The position numbers were made by a program, and so were the translations under genes. The notes beneath the pieces are model-generated. The model made no database searches and was not told the DNA's origin. It saw only the letters and a program-made list of their open reading frames with translations. Shown here piece by piece: positions 44,340-56,474 of a stretch of 64,000 nt of DNA. Location: NCBI GenBank assembly GCA_034509495.1, contig CM067520.1, forward strand, positions 592,957-656,956, in the 5' to 3' direction. How positions within the stretch are numbered: the stretch's first letter is position 1; every line of letters begins with the position of its first letter. This stretch comes from Acestrorhynchus altus (lineage: Eukaryota; Chordata; Actinopteri; Characiformes; Acestrorhynchidae).

Positions 44340-45310
44340 CTGGGGAACATTTTTTATGGTCAGAGGAGACAAAGATCTTTGGAGAAGTACAGGTTTGGCA
44401 TTCAACCCCAAGAACACTGTATCAGCTGTTAAGCATGGTGGTGGGAACATCATGCTCTGGGCTGTTTTGCTGCCAGTGGAGCTGCTACATTACAAAGAGT
44501 GGACAAAATGGGCTACATCAGAACCCCTCCCATGACATGTGACCAAATTCTTGTTTGTTTCTAATTTCAGGGAAAAAATGTGTTAAAACCACAATGTTCA
44601 TATGTAAGATCAGCGTCTGTGAACGTCCCACAGCTGTAACTGTGTACGGCTGTGTGAGTATGATGTCAGGCAGGGGGCAGGAAAACCATACAGGAAATTA
44701 TAAAGCAATTCAGATTCTTTGAATGCAGAAATGAAAACTGAACCTTGGTCTGAAAGGGGTTTTCCGTTTGAAACAGGAATATTTTAGTCATCAAACCAAA
44801 ACATCTAACGTAGCTCAGTTTGACTCTCCTATGTGTGAGAAATATGCATTAATTCATAAAGGAGTAGGAATTTCCTCCCAGTGTTGACACTGGTCATTCT
44901 CACGGTCAGTTATCAGTGGTGTACGGTGCTTTTCCCACATTTTCTCACGTTTACTCACCAACACAAAGTAGCCAGTAACTGTGAAGTGAAAAGAAAATGA
45001 CACGTAGTTTTCAAAAATGATAATAATATTATTTATGAAAGCAAGACATAATATGTCCAATCCATCTTATTGGCTTAGATCAAAGCATATTCGTGTGTTC
45101 TGACCCAGTCAGAGTCCAGACCTGAAACCCAGTGAGAACCTGTGGCAGGACTTGAACATTGCTGTTCACAGACGCTCTCCGTCCAACCTGACTGAGCTTC
45201 AGAAGTTCTGTAAAGAAGAACCAGCAGAAACTTCAGCCTCTAGATGAGCAGAGCTGGTAGACACAGACCACAAAGGACCTGCCGCTGGAACTGCGGTGAA
45301 AGGTGGTCCT
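44340..45310 (+). mobile_element. Tc1-like transposase remnant, split by an insertion
   Basis: 44340-44550 holds a degenerate DDE stretch (KHGGGNIMLWA), and 45100-45240 holds the later part (an agtccagacctgaaacccag motif, of the SPDLNPIEN type). About 540 bases of unrelated AT-rich DNA lie between. Stops and frameshifts make it inactive. Confidence 0.7.
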
Positions 45311-45551
45311 ACAAAGTATTGCCTCAGGTGGTTTTAATGATATGGCATCTTTAAGTTGTTATGGTGAGTCAGAGCTTCAGAAAAGAGAATTGATGAAATC
45401 ACACATTCGTCATCATCTCCACATAACGACACTGTAATTAAGTAGGTGTGGGAACGGTCAGCTGTGGGTGGACGTCTTACTAATAGTTTTCCTGGGAAAA
45501 TGTAAAATGACTATAATAGTATCTTGGTTGAGAACCTCAAAGTTCAGTGCT

Positions 45552-45587
<36 letters not shown>

Positions 45588-46448
45588 GGGTTATACCCTT
45601 CGTGCCCACCACCAGGCATCTTAGGGTCATGTTCTCATGGCTACACCAGAGCATCCCATTCTGTCGGTCAGTGCTTTCCTATGGAGATTATAGAATGTGT
45701 GTAGAGATTATAAACGTGTAATTTAACAGTAAGTGCGTCCACAAATATGTGGACATTTAGTTTGCAAAACACAATTTACAGAAATGACCCAGAAAACTCA
45801 ACAACTACATCTAATGTCTGTGTTTAGAGTGTCCAGCTATACCTAATTTTCAGAAGAATGGTTCTGTAGAAATCTGAAGGAGATACTTACTCACCTCCTG
45901 CCCAAGATCGGTATCGGATATCGGTATCATACCTCCTCCTCTATTAAATGTGGTGGTGGGCTGCATTGAAGTCTGCCAGAGATTCTTCTTCATCTTCACA
46001 TCTTTTAAACATGATGGTGGGGGTTGTCTTCTTAACCTCCTGCCCAAGATCCAAATAATACCAGCTAATCTGTTAAACATGGTGGTGGAGGCTCCGTCCA
46101 CACAACTGAGGACGCTTTAAGTGGCAGGGTGTTTTTGCAGGGTGTTGTCATGGTTCCCACTTTCTCTGTATCATAATCATTTCCTTTTGCTTTTTATGTA
46201 AGATGAGTATCTTCTGTCTGATCTTCTCAGAAGGTTCTCCTGAAGATGAAAACATACAATGAAATCAAATTTAATTGAAGGGCTGTTTTGATGGTGGTCT
46301 GTTCCAAACAGAACTGTCATTTGTTTTACTTTTTTGGTTTCAATTTAAAATAGAGGGATGGAGTGTGTGAGCAGGGCAAAGGTGGGAAGGTCAGGAGATG
46401 GTCATCTTATTTCCTGCTGCTCAGATTCTTCTAGTCCTATGAGAGAAG

Positions 46449-46498
<50 letters not shown>

Positions 46499-46621
46499 GA
46501 CAGAGAGAGAGAGAGAGCGACAGAAAGAAAGAGACAGAGAGAGAGACAGGCTACTGAGGGAAGACATTATGTAATCCACAGGAGACAGTGAAATGAGACA
46601 GAGCAGGCGTCTTGCATCTGT

Positions 46622-46661
<40 letters not shown>

Positions 46662-46769
46662 ATTGTCATGTTTGTTCTAAGATTAATCTTCAGAATCCCA
46701 GGTCATTTTTCTGGGGTGTTTTTGTATTTTTTATTTTAATTTTAAAGATTTAAAACACTTTATATTTCA

Positions 46770-46812
46770 GAAATCCAGAGCAAACAGCCCCTCCCTTCTC
46801 ATTTTCCTCTAT
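46770..46812 (+). repeat. dispersed repeat (family B), 3' part only
   Basis: Retains gcaaacagcccctcccttct and cattttcctct. Confidence 0.65.
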
Positions 46813-46814
46813 CA

Positions 46815-46976
46815 GTGATGTCATCAGCCCCGCCCCCTCTCTCTGATCAGTCAGAGTCTGTGTGCAGGTTGATCATCAGCCCCGCCCCCTCTCTCTGATC
46901 AGTCAGAGTCTGTATGCAGGTTGATCATCAGCCCCGCCCCCTCTCTCTGATCAGTCAGAGTCTGTATGCAGGTTGA
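46815..46976. repeat. 52 bp tandem repeat with GC boxes, three copies
   Basis: Each unit carries tgatcatcagccccgccccc then tctctctgatcagtcagagt. Each therefore has one CCCCGCCCCC GC-box-like core. Confidence 0.9.
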
Positions 46977-48453
46977 TTTATGAGCTGAATTATCTCTCAT
47001 TGAAAACTTCTGGCCATGTCGTCACCTGGGTTTTCTTTCCTGCAACGGGGTCTGAACTGTGCTCCTTTCATTTGTTCATCATTCTGTCAGTTCCAGCTGA
47101 GCAGGTTTAACCCTGGGTTATTTATAAATGTCCTAACAGCATTGTGTCAGACATTAGAGAGACATAATCTCAGGAATGCTCTGTATAGCAGTCTCACGTG
47201 GTCCTTCCAGACCTGTAATGAGTGTAATAGTGCAACAGAACCAGATTAATGTGCCCATTGTGAAGGAGTGTGCAGAAGCATGCATCAGGCTGGTACGTGT
47301 TCATGCTCACGAGCAACACCCCCCAACACACATACACACCCTGACCCCTCACCCCTCACCCATAGCTTGACTCACGCTGGGCCTTCTGACTCACTCCCTG
47401 ACTCCACTGAAGGCTTGGAGACCATCACTCCAGGTTAAACCACTGATGTGAATTAAGTCAACCGGAGTGAGTTTGGTGTGAACCGCCCGAGGGTCCCAAT
47501 TATTCAGAGTGGTGAATGGAAGCAGATGCCTGAACATCTGAAAGCTCCTCTCAGACAGTTCCTCTAAACCTGAATTCCACCTTATGAATACACCGCCTGA
47601 GGTCTGAGATAATGAGTGTGTTAACATGCACTCGATACTCCGATAACTGCTGTAATCAGATTTTAACAGCAATCCAAACATGCACTTGGGTAATCAGACG
47701 GTCCAAATGGGACAGCTGACCGCCATCATGAGTACCATGTTAGAATGAGCAGTGACCCATCAAACGAGTGCTGAAATGTTGGTGCCTCCTTGACGACGTC
47801 CAAAACACATTGCAACAATGCAGCAGACAGTTCTGGGAGAGCAGATCAGAGACGCTCTTCAGACAAGGGTTGGATTCAGCATTTCAGGACGCAGAAAGCA
47901 GCCTTTTAAAGCTGAGGGCCAGTCGTTGCTCTACTCATCACTTATGACTGGAAAGTGACTTTAACGTAAACTGACTTTTGAAACCCAACATCTGCGTCCT
48001 GGACAAAGAAAACAGCGTGACTGATTACACAACAAAACCCAGCAGTCAGCCTGCTCTTATCTCATTACTGGGTTTATTTGATCTGCGGTTCTCGCTGTGC
48101 TCTGCCGGTCCTGAAAGGCCCATTCTGGTCCAGTGCATGTCCAGACTACGATGCTGACTGGAAATGAAGGCAAGGCTGTTTCCTCAAACCCGAATGCTTC
48201 AACCCGGGCTGTCATCTCCGTAGATGAGGGTAGTCAAAACAGCATGTGTTAGCAGTCAGGGAGTGTCAGGAGTGCTGACTAACTCACAGGTGAGTAAAGC
48301 CCCGCCCCCGCCGCAGGTATCGACCCAGATCTCATCTCAGTGCAAATCTGGACAAGACCTTTTTCTTCTTCTGTATTCAGACGTGACTGCACTTTCCAAC
48401 AGCCTCCTCCAGGCCTCGTCTACAGGAATGTCACAATAGGGGTCTATAGAAAT

Positions 48454-48500
<47 letters not shown>

Positions 48501-50061
48501 GCAGAGCTGAGCACAAACAACTGCTAAAAATCAGAAACTGGTTCAATAACAGTTTTATTACACTTATGCACATATAATAATAATAATATATATATATTAT
48601 AATTATAATAATATATTATAAATATATAAACAATCATAATAATGTCCACACATATGTACTACTGCATCTCACAACACATGAATATATAATATAACTTTTA
48701 TCTGTGATAGATTTGTTTTAATTTGTTTTAATATTTAAATGTCATAATAATCTGAGATTCTGGATTTATGATTTTCAGGAGCTATAAGCCAATCTGATCA
48801 ACATTAATAAAAGATGAAATATGTCACTTTACATGTAATGAACATAAAACCTGAATACAAATGAACTTTCAAAGGAATTCATTGCTCCTGAAGGTCTCTG
48901 AGAGCTCTTTGGATGTGACCACGGTGATGCCACTCACCTCAGCAATCAAGAGCAACCTGATGTCTGAGGTTCAGGTAAGACAGGCTCCTCCAAAGTCCTC
49001 TAACGGTGATGTGGTTGTAATTTTAGGCATTTTGAGTGGTAATAAATGTGGGTTTGTCCTAACTGTCCCCACAGGAAAATGGATTTAAGTGTTTACGCTA
49101 AACTGTATTAATAATAAGATGAATAATTAGATGGCTTTGCTCTTGGAGCACGTCCCCTCACGCACGTTCTGATGTGTCTCAGCTTGATTTTCAATACTGA
49201 AGGAAATTAACATGCACAACCTCAAACTGCTCGCCCACAACTGCCAAGTGCAGAGAGAGAGAGACGAGGAGAGGAACAGAGAGAGAGAAGAAAGGAGTGG
49301 GGCACATGGAGGGAGATTAAAGCACTCTGAGAGGGGGAGCAGTAGTAGCTGGGAGTCAGGCATGCATGTAGGAGGACGGGGGTGGTGGGGAGGGAGGGGA
49401 CACTTTATCAGTGGGAAGAAAAGGGGAAGGTGAAAGACGAGTGCTCCTCAGAGTGAGACTGAAGACAGACGAGAAGATCAGGAAGCTCTTCTGGGTGCGC
49501 CGGAGGGGTAGAACCACGTCACAATACTTCCACAGGTAAACACTGTTCTCACTCTTCTGATCGGGGTATGGGGACAGGTTGCCATGGTAATGATGCTGAC
49601 AGACATCCAGGTCATGTCTGAGTGGTGTAAATGGCACTGTTCCTGTCTCTTAGACCTGAAGGTTCTTCTCCATTGTTAAATATCAGCACTCCTTCCACAT
49701 CCATCGCAGACTTGCGATTCAGACCGATAAAGGGATGAATTTGAACTTTTGAGCAGAAAGTGGTGGACGTTCTCCCCCCATGTGGACCTGGTGTGTGGCC
49801 AGGTTCCCACAGAAAGTCTGGCTCCATGCCTGTGGGGGTTCCAGGGTGAAGTATCTGAAGAGTAGCTGGCTGGAGTAAGAGCTGCAGGAAGTAAGAATAG
49901 ACTCCAGTGTTTACTTTACTGTATGGTTCGATCCATCTATGGGAACAGAAGGCTCCGTCCTGAGGACCAAGCACACTGGGTTCCCTTTTCATCAATGCTT
50001 ATGAACGGTTGCTGAGGAACGGGTTCTCAACCTGAACAGGTTTGAGCTTGGCCAACAATAC

Positions 50062-50232
50062 AGGGACAAAAGTATTGGGACACCTGCTCATGGACTGTTT
50101 CCTCTCAAATCAAGGGGATTAAAAAGAGTTTATCCTGATTTTGTTGCAGTAACTCTGTCTACTGCTCTGATTTTACAGCACTGCTGTGAGGATTTGATTG
50201 CATTCATTGCGACAAGATCAATACTGAAGTCT
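50062..50232 (+). mobile_element. family C MITE-like element, partial
   Basis: Begins ggacaaaagtattgggacac and includes ctgctgtgaggatttgattg. Related copies are at 697-1102, 8940-9236 and 51531-51590. Confidence 0.7.
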
Positions 50233-50606
50233 AAGTTTGCAGCAGAGAAAATCGATGGTTGAATACAAACTTCCTTCTTATGTATTTACTTACATATTTA
50301 TTTAATATTCTTTAAATACCTTAAAACCCTGATTTTTCTGAAATGGTTCTCAAACCATCAAAAAGCTCTGCAACAGTAACTACACTGTTACTGATCTTTA
50401 ATACCGGCTACCGGACTGTGTTTCTGATACAGTTTCAGTAACTACACTGCTGATCTTTAATACCGGCTACCGGACTGTGTTTCTGATACAGTTGTCAGTC
50501 TTTTCATTGTTGTTGGTCTTTAACAATATTGAAATTTGGAGAACCTACAACAAAAAGTTTAAGATCAACTTGTTTACATTTATATCTCTATCTTTCACAG
50601 GTCAAG

Positions 50607-51356
50607 ATGCATTTGTCGTCAAATGTCTCACTCTTCCTTATGGCCTACTTGGTGGGCTTCCTCTGGGCCACCTCAGTCAGACCCCTACCATCCCACCCTC
50701 CCGTAACAGAAACCCGCATCCACTATGTTGAAGTAGAGGATGACTACGATGAAGAAACCCCTCTTCCCTCGTATAAGCCTGGCCCACCTAGGTTAACCGT
50801 TGGCCATTTCCCACCTCAGGAGTGCGACTACGACCCTTGCGTTGTGCCAAACGTTCCTTGCTCTGTGCTCTCCGCCCAGACCAAGTGTTACTGTCCTGGT
50901 CTGACAGGCCCGGACCAGCTCCCTGAACCCCCAGAGCTGCGGGAGGTAAGGCAGGGGGCATCTGGGGAGGCAGAGGTCCACTGGTGCGCACCGCTCTCGA
51001 TTGTAACACACTACAAAGTGGTGATGGAAGATGGAGACAGCCGTGGGTTTGTGTTCGGGGAGTCATCCCGGAATGGGACAGTGCAGGGACTTAAGGTTGG
51101 GTCCCGGGTGTGTGTGGTGGCCGTCAACAATGCTGGGTTCAGCACGGAGACTGACAGATCATGTGCACGCTTAGAGCCACAACAGACAAGCCAGGCTGCC
51201 CTCAGGGCAGCAGTTATCGCTGGGTGCGTTGGATTCTTGGTTCTGCTTCTATTGGCTGTGTTGTTACTATGGAAACGGAAATCCTGCAGGAAGAACACAA
51301 CATCGGATGGGGAGGGGCTGAGGAATCCCTCATACAGCAACAATGGAACGCTTTGA
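50607..51356 (+). CDS. lrrn4cl: LRRN4 C-terminal-like protein
   Basis: Small single-pass type I membrane protein of unknown biochemical role, related to the C-terminus of LRRN4. The coding region is one exon of 249 aa; the ATG at 50607 follows a good acceptor (ctttcacag) six bases upstream, implying a 5' non-coding exon, so longer in-frame starts are not used. Layout: signal peptide (SLFLMAYLVGFLWATS), acidic linker with YVEVEDDYDEE, a Cys-rich motif (CDYDPCVVPNVPC ... CYCPGL), a fibronectin-III-like domain (EVHWCAPLSIVTHYKVV to VCVVAVNNAGFSTE), a TM helix (AVIAGCVGFLVLLLLAVLLL) and a short basic tail. The CxxDPC/CPGL/HWCAP pattern is what I recognise from mammalian LRRN4CL. Confidence 0.85.
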   Translation: MHLSSNVSLFLMAYLVGFLWATSVRPLPSHPPVTETRIHYVEVEDDYDEETPLPSYKPGPPRLTVGHFPPQECDYDPCVVPNVPCSVLSAQTKCYCPGLTGPDQLPEPPELREVRQGASGEAEVHWCAPLSIVTHYKVVMEDGDSRGFVFGESSRNGTVQGLKVGSRVCVVAVNNAGFSTETDRSCARLEPQQTSQAALRAAVIAGCVGFLVLLLLAVLLLWKRKSCRKNTTSDGEGLRNPSYSNNGTL

Positions 51357-52308
51357 TTGGACAGTAAAAGAGTACACCATGTCTTACACTGATTGGACAG
51401 TGAATGCTAATGACCAACTAACATGGAATGCAGTAGAAAAGATCACTACCACGAAACTGATATAACATTCTGCAGCACTGTGTGAGAGAGCGCACACCTT
51501 CACACTACAGCCCAGAATCGAAACAGCAATATGCACCATATGGACAAAAGTATTGGGACATCTGCTCATTCAGGACAGAACCTGCCAGAAAAACTGACAA
51601 ATTCCTATTATGTTCGAGACCAGAAAATGGAGATAGGTTTGATTATTACAGTATTACTGTCCTGCTGAAGGCTCCACTGCATGTTCTGTGTTTGTAAAGC
51701 AGATATAATAATAGTTTTGTTGATTGATTTCACTAATAGAAGCCTGGAGCTTCTATACGACTGAATGGATATTATCTGTAGTCACTGCTGGATGGTTTGA
51801 AAGTTGTGTTCATGTATAGAATTGGTAATTAGGTTTTTTTTTACATAACTAACATTTTCCAAATAAACAATTATTTAAAAACTGAAATGATTCTCTGTTT
51901 ACAGTTAAATTACATTATATTTCTCGAAAAATGAGAAATTACAATACTATGAAAAAGATTTGATCATTTCATTAAAAATGAAACTTTTAGAATATTTTTT
52001 ATTGTTATATTTAAAGTGATATATTTCAGGCTTTAAAGTTGATACTGTGATTAGTAATCGATTCATGTTAAATTAAAATTCCAATGTTTTGAAATTCTGG
52101 TTTTCATGATCTATAATCCAAACTGATCAACAGTAAAACAAAAAAGGCTTGAAATGTTACTTTATGTGCAATGAATAAAAAAATCTTTACCTTTTTGAAA
52201 GAAGAGCACAAATGAGTGTTTTAATCATATACAGTTTTTTGAGATGCACTAGTATTTTATAGTATATATATATATATAGTATATATACAGTATATATATA
52301 TTTATATA
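51357..52308. other. lrrn4cl 3' region
   Basis: AT-rich. Includes a family C fragment (51531-51590) and an aataaa (about 51862) that could be the lrrn4cl polyadenylation signal. An AT dinucleotide tract (52262-52310) ends the stretch. No coding region is seen. Confidence 0.5.
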
Positions 52309-52990
52309 CAGTGCATCCGGGAAGTATTCCGAGTGCTCCACTTTTCCCCACGTTCTGCTGTTACAGCCTGATTCCAAAATGGATTCAATTCATTTTTCCC
52401 TCTAAATTCTACACACAGAACCCCACGATGACAAAGTGTAAATTCAGTTGATTGGATGTGATTTGGAAAGACACACCTCTTTATATAAGGTCTCATAATA
52501 GACAGTGCAGGTCAGAGACAAACCAAGACAGGAACTGTCTGTAGACCTGAGACAGGACTGTATGGAGACACAGATCTGGAGAAGGTCCAGAGACATTTCT
52601 GCTGCACTGAAGATCCCGATGAATACAGTGGCTCCATCATCTGTAAATGGAAGAAGTTTGGAACCACCAGGACTCTTCATAGAGCTGACCGGCCAAACTG
52701 AGTGATGGTGGTAGGAGGGCCTTAGTCAGGGAGGTGACCAAGAACCCAATGGTCACTCTGACAGAGCTCCAGCATTGCTCTGTGGAGAGAACATTTCTGC
52801 TGCAGATGGTAGAATGTCCATTTCTCAGAAAAAAAGGCACAGGACAGCACATCTGGAGTTTTCCAAAAGACACCCAAAGGACTCTCAGACCATGAGAAAC
52901 AGAACGATTGAACTTTTTGGACTGAAAGCCAAGCGCCATGTCCCAGCACGTATAAAATAACTACGTAACTACAGCCAGACTCAATTTTTA
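52309..52990 (+). mobile_element. Tc1-like element, degenerate
   Basis: Begins with a typical Tc1 terminus (cagtgcatccgggaagtatt, then acagcctgattccaaaatgg). Internal text matches transposase coding motifs (gaagtttggaaccaccagga; atggtcactctgacagagct) but is broken by many stops. Confidence 0.8.
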
Positions 52991-53217
52991 ATGAAGGTCT
53001 CATTTAATGTTTTCTATTTGTAAATGAATCAAGCTACATATCTTATGCGTGTACCAACATGTGCTTCCACGTGGTCTTCATGCCTGAAGCTGCTGATGTG
53101 GGAGTGGACATTAATGACACCTACGCTGCGAGCTCCACTCATTCAGCAGGAATGTGCATTCACTTTCCCAAAGCTTCCATCACCTCCTCGTTTTCTGAGG
53201 GCAGCGGTGAGACACGA

Positions 53218-53552
53218 TACAGCCATAACATTAAAACCACAGCCAGATGAAGGAAGTTACACTGAGGTGCATTAGTCAGTAAGTGAACAGTCAATCCTTG
53301 AAGATGAGTCAGAACATCTCCAAAACATCAGGTATGTCTTGTGGGGTCTTCCAAGTATGCAGTGGTCAGTACCTACCAAAAGTGCTCAAAGTGGGACCAC
53401 GGGTAAACTGGTGACAAGGTCAGGGGTGACAAGGCTCACTGATGCTCATACCTTACAGGACTTGTGGAGTTCATGTCTTCATAGGTCAGGGCTGTTCTCA
53501 TGGCAGAAGGGTGACCTACACAATATTAAGCAGGTGGTTGTAATGTTATGGG
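53218..53552 (+). mobile_element. MITE-like element with inverted termini
   Basis: Left end cagccataacattaaaacca; right end gtggttgtaatgttatgggt, its near complement. About 335 bp, non-coding. A truncated relative lies at 35645-35935. Confidence 0.7.
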
Positions 53553-54139
53553 TGAATGGTGTGCTTGTGTTTGGAGGACTTGCTACAATACTACAACACA
53601 TGGCTCTTGCAGCCCCTGCTGGTAAATCTGAGACGGTGCTACTCTTTGGTGAGACATCAGATTTAGAACTGCTAAGACTCTGAACTTAAAACTCAGACGC
53701 TCATACAATAAAGATCTCACAGTGGTTCCTATGAGGAACTTCTGAAGCTGCTATGAGGATCTTCTGCTCAAATGCGGTTTGGTTTGTTCCAGAAGTCCTG
53801 CTCTTTGTCTGGATGTTCTCTGGAGAATCTCAATGTTCTCTTGATGTTTGATGTCTACAAGTTGAGGATGTAAATATTTTTGATGAGATTTTATTATATA
53901 TGTCATATTACTGTGACAATATATATGAGCAGCATCAGGCAGACTTATTTTTCTTGAAATTCCCACCTCTGGGATCCATGCAGACTTCAAAAAATATGCT
54001 GGTCACAGCAGGACAAGACTGGAAGTATTTAGTTCAGGGCCAGTATGGCCAGTATCTCAGCAGTTAAAAACTGTTTTAGTAAACTGGATTTTTACTAACA
54101 GCAGCTTCTAATAACAGTTACTATTATTTGAGTCTTTCC

Positions 54140-54590
54140 ACAAAATGATGGGATAAAAAACAGGTTTATTTTGAACACACAATGAAAAACTAAGAATAAT
54201 ATAAACCTGAAAACTGAACAACCATCCAGATCTCATAAGAGGTTTTGTTAGTCCAAAGCCAGTTTTATTCAAATCTTTGCCCGTGTAAACTGTAAAATCA
54301 CATGTGTAACTATTTGTGGAGTCACACAGAACAAAGGGTTTGTAGCCCCATTTGTGAGGTTTGTCCCTCGTGTACATTTTCATCCCTATTTTGGCCTTTT
54401 CTTCATACTCTCTATTAAAGGATGGATCTTTGCCCGTCTGTCATATTCTGAAGTTCCTTTTTTCAAATTGATATTGCTGTCTGATGCTGGGTCACTGATG
54501 TGTAGGCTCCCACTGATTGCTTGGAACATATCTATATATAAAAAGATTAAATATATATTAGAACATTTAGAACAAAGACATTTCACATTT
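54140..54590 (-). mobile_element. piggyBac-type transposase remnant
   Basis: The minus strand reads FQAISGSLHISDPASDSN and KIHPLIESMKKRPK, then after a stop and frame change YTRDKPHKWGYKPFVLCD and FTVYTGKD. The RDKPHKWGYK/LCDS/VYTGKD pattern is characteristic of piggyBac transposases. Only a central fragment is present; disrupted. Confidence 0.75.
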
Positions 54591-54605
54591 ATGTTCTTCA
54601 GGCTA

Positions 54606-54908
54606 ACATAAAACTAACATAAAACTAACACAAAACTAACATAAAACTAACATAAAACTAACACAAAACTAACACAAAACTAACACAAAACTAACATAAA
54701 ACTAACACAAAACTAACACAAAACTAACATAAAACTAACACAAAACTAACACAAAACTAACATAAAACTAACACAAAACTAACACAAAACTAACACAAAA
54801 CTAACACAAAACTAACAAAACTAACACAAAACTAACACAAAACTAACATAAAACTAACATAAAACTAACACAAAACTAACATAAAACTAACACAAAACTA
54901 ACACATTC
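54606..54908. repeat. 11 bp minisatellite, about 27 copies
   Basis: The unit is ctaacacaaaa, alternating with ctaacataaaa variants. Confidence 0.97.
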
Positions 54909-56090
54909 AGTAACTGAAGAAAGTGAAACTCTTACCCATAGGTCGGGTCATCCTGTCCACCGAGTGCACAAACAAAAGCAGAAATGTTCCTGAACTGCAC
55001 GTGTGTCTCCTCCTGCTGCAGGTGCGCGTCTGAAGCTCTAACGCGCGTCAGTCTGGAGAGGCGCGCACGCGCACTTGGATCACCAGCAGATTCATGTAAT
55101 TAAATATTTAATTCGAAACATAGTAAACATCCTTCAGAAACCCTACAAGATGTGAAATAAACAATAATGAAAGCAGTGGAAACCACGTGTAGCGCATGTG
55201 ATGACGTCCCTTTAAACTTTAAAGGGGGTGTTTTTTTTTTGATGAGTCAGCAGTGGGCGGTGACGTCATTGAATGTACTCCGACAGGGGTTGATAAGTAA
55301 ACAAAGGTTTGTGTGTTTAGAGGACAGAAAGTGACTGACATCAGTGGCATATTGTCTGGATTCTGAAGGAGATCTCATTATTTAGGTGGTTTTCCACACC
55401 GAATAACTCAGCGAGCGTTCATCTCACTGTGATGACGTCACTATAGACAGCGAGGGTAGGTTCTACGGGTTCTAACCCCGTGTGTTCTGTAGCGGTGGGT
55501 CAAAGCACTCCTGAGTTGCACAGCTGAAATCACAAGGTGCGATTTTAGCCCTCTATGTGCGGCCTACGGGCTGAAAGGGTTTAACTCCTCCATGAAGACC
55601 AAACTGACTTGGTCTCTTTCTGATGGTAGAAGCTGCACTTTGACATCAACTGTGGTGAGAGACACCTGTAGGTCTGTGATGAACAGATGTTGGATCTTCT
55701 TTACTCATCTTCTGCTCTGCTCTTGGACTGTGGAAATCAGTTCAGAAGCAAATATATCATAATAAAAGTTCCAGTAGGCATGTGGAGGCGCTTATATACA
55801 GGAAGGTGCATAGAGTTGAAGAACAAAGGAAACTCTCAGTAAACTTGTATTTAATATTTTATAAAATAGTACATATTTATTTATGTAGGTTTCTCAGCGT
55901 ACTGTTTAAGAGTATATACATATGTATACAAACATATACACACAAATAGAAATATAAAAAATAGAAATATACACTGCATGCAGTGCAGGGAACAAACTGA
56001 ATCCTGAAACTTACAGTCTTTATAACACAAGATCAACCTTGAACCAGGGCACAACACGTGTGGTTGAGCCGGTGTTGAAGCAGGGTTGAG
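54909..56090. other. spacer upstream of sec24b
   Basis: Mixed unique sequence with a CpG-containing patch at 55010-55080 and AT-rich stretches near 55850-55980. On the minus strand a short ATG frame followed by ggtaagag near 54940 looks like a possible first exon, but nothing links it to a gene. Confidence 0.35.
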
Positions 56091-56261
56091 CCGGTGTTGA
56101 AGCGGGGTTGAGCCGCTGTGTGGCGCAGTGAGGGCGCGGACAGTCGGATCTCCTCCAGCGGAAGAGCTGAGGCGCTCAGGCGGCGTTAGTGGAAACCCGG
56201 CCCGCTGCTGGACCCCGGGACCCGGGACTACTCTACTCCTCCCGGGCCTGAACCCCTGGAG
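56091..56261 (+). promoter_or_regulatory. sec24b: CpG-rich promoter/leader of sec24b
   Basis: CpG-dense sequence immediately upstream of the start codon; CpG richness continues past exon 1 to about 56870. Confidence 0.5.
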
Positions 56262-56361
56262 ATGTCTGCGCCGGGTTACCCCAACACCTTTAGCCCGGCT
56301 TTCGGCTTCAACCTCGCGCAGAACGGAGCCGCTCCTCCCGCTGGTCCTCCGCGGAGAAACG
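56262..56361 (+). CDS. sec24b: SEC24B exon 1 (3' limit uncertain)
   Basis: Starts MSAPGYPNTFSPAFGFNLAQ, a plausible SEC24B N-terminus (human begins MSAPAG). The frame is open to 56474. Exon 2 needs a phase 1 donor; the best candidate seen is aacg/gtgcgg ending at 56361, but others in 56262-56474 cannot be excluded. SEC24B is a COPII inner-coat cargo adaptor at ER exit sites. Confidence 0.65.
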
Positions 56362-56474
56362 GTGCGGCATTACCCCACAGACTCCCCGCAGATACAGCCT
56401 CGCTTCAGGGCGGGTTTCGCTCCGAGACGAACGACCCAGAACCGGTTCCGTTTGGGCTTCCGAACCGAGTTTAG

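Larger units (their letters stand above)
45311..50061. other. gene-poor spacer
   Basis: No supported gene. Contains GT (45552-45584), GA (46447-46540), GT (46620-46660) and CA (48457-48497) tracts, AT-rich stretches near 48570-48660, a 52 bp tandem repeat (46815-46976) and mixed repeat debris. Open frames here are short, low complexity or lack any recognisable domain. Confidence 0.5.
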
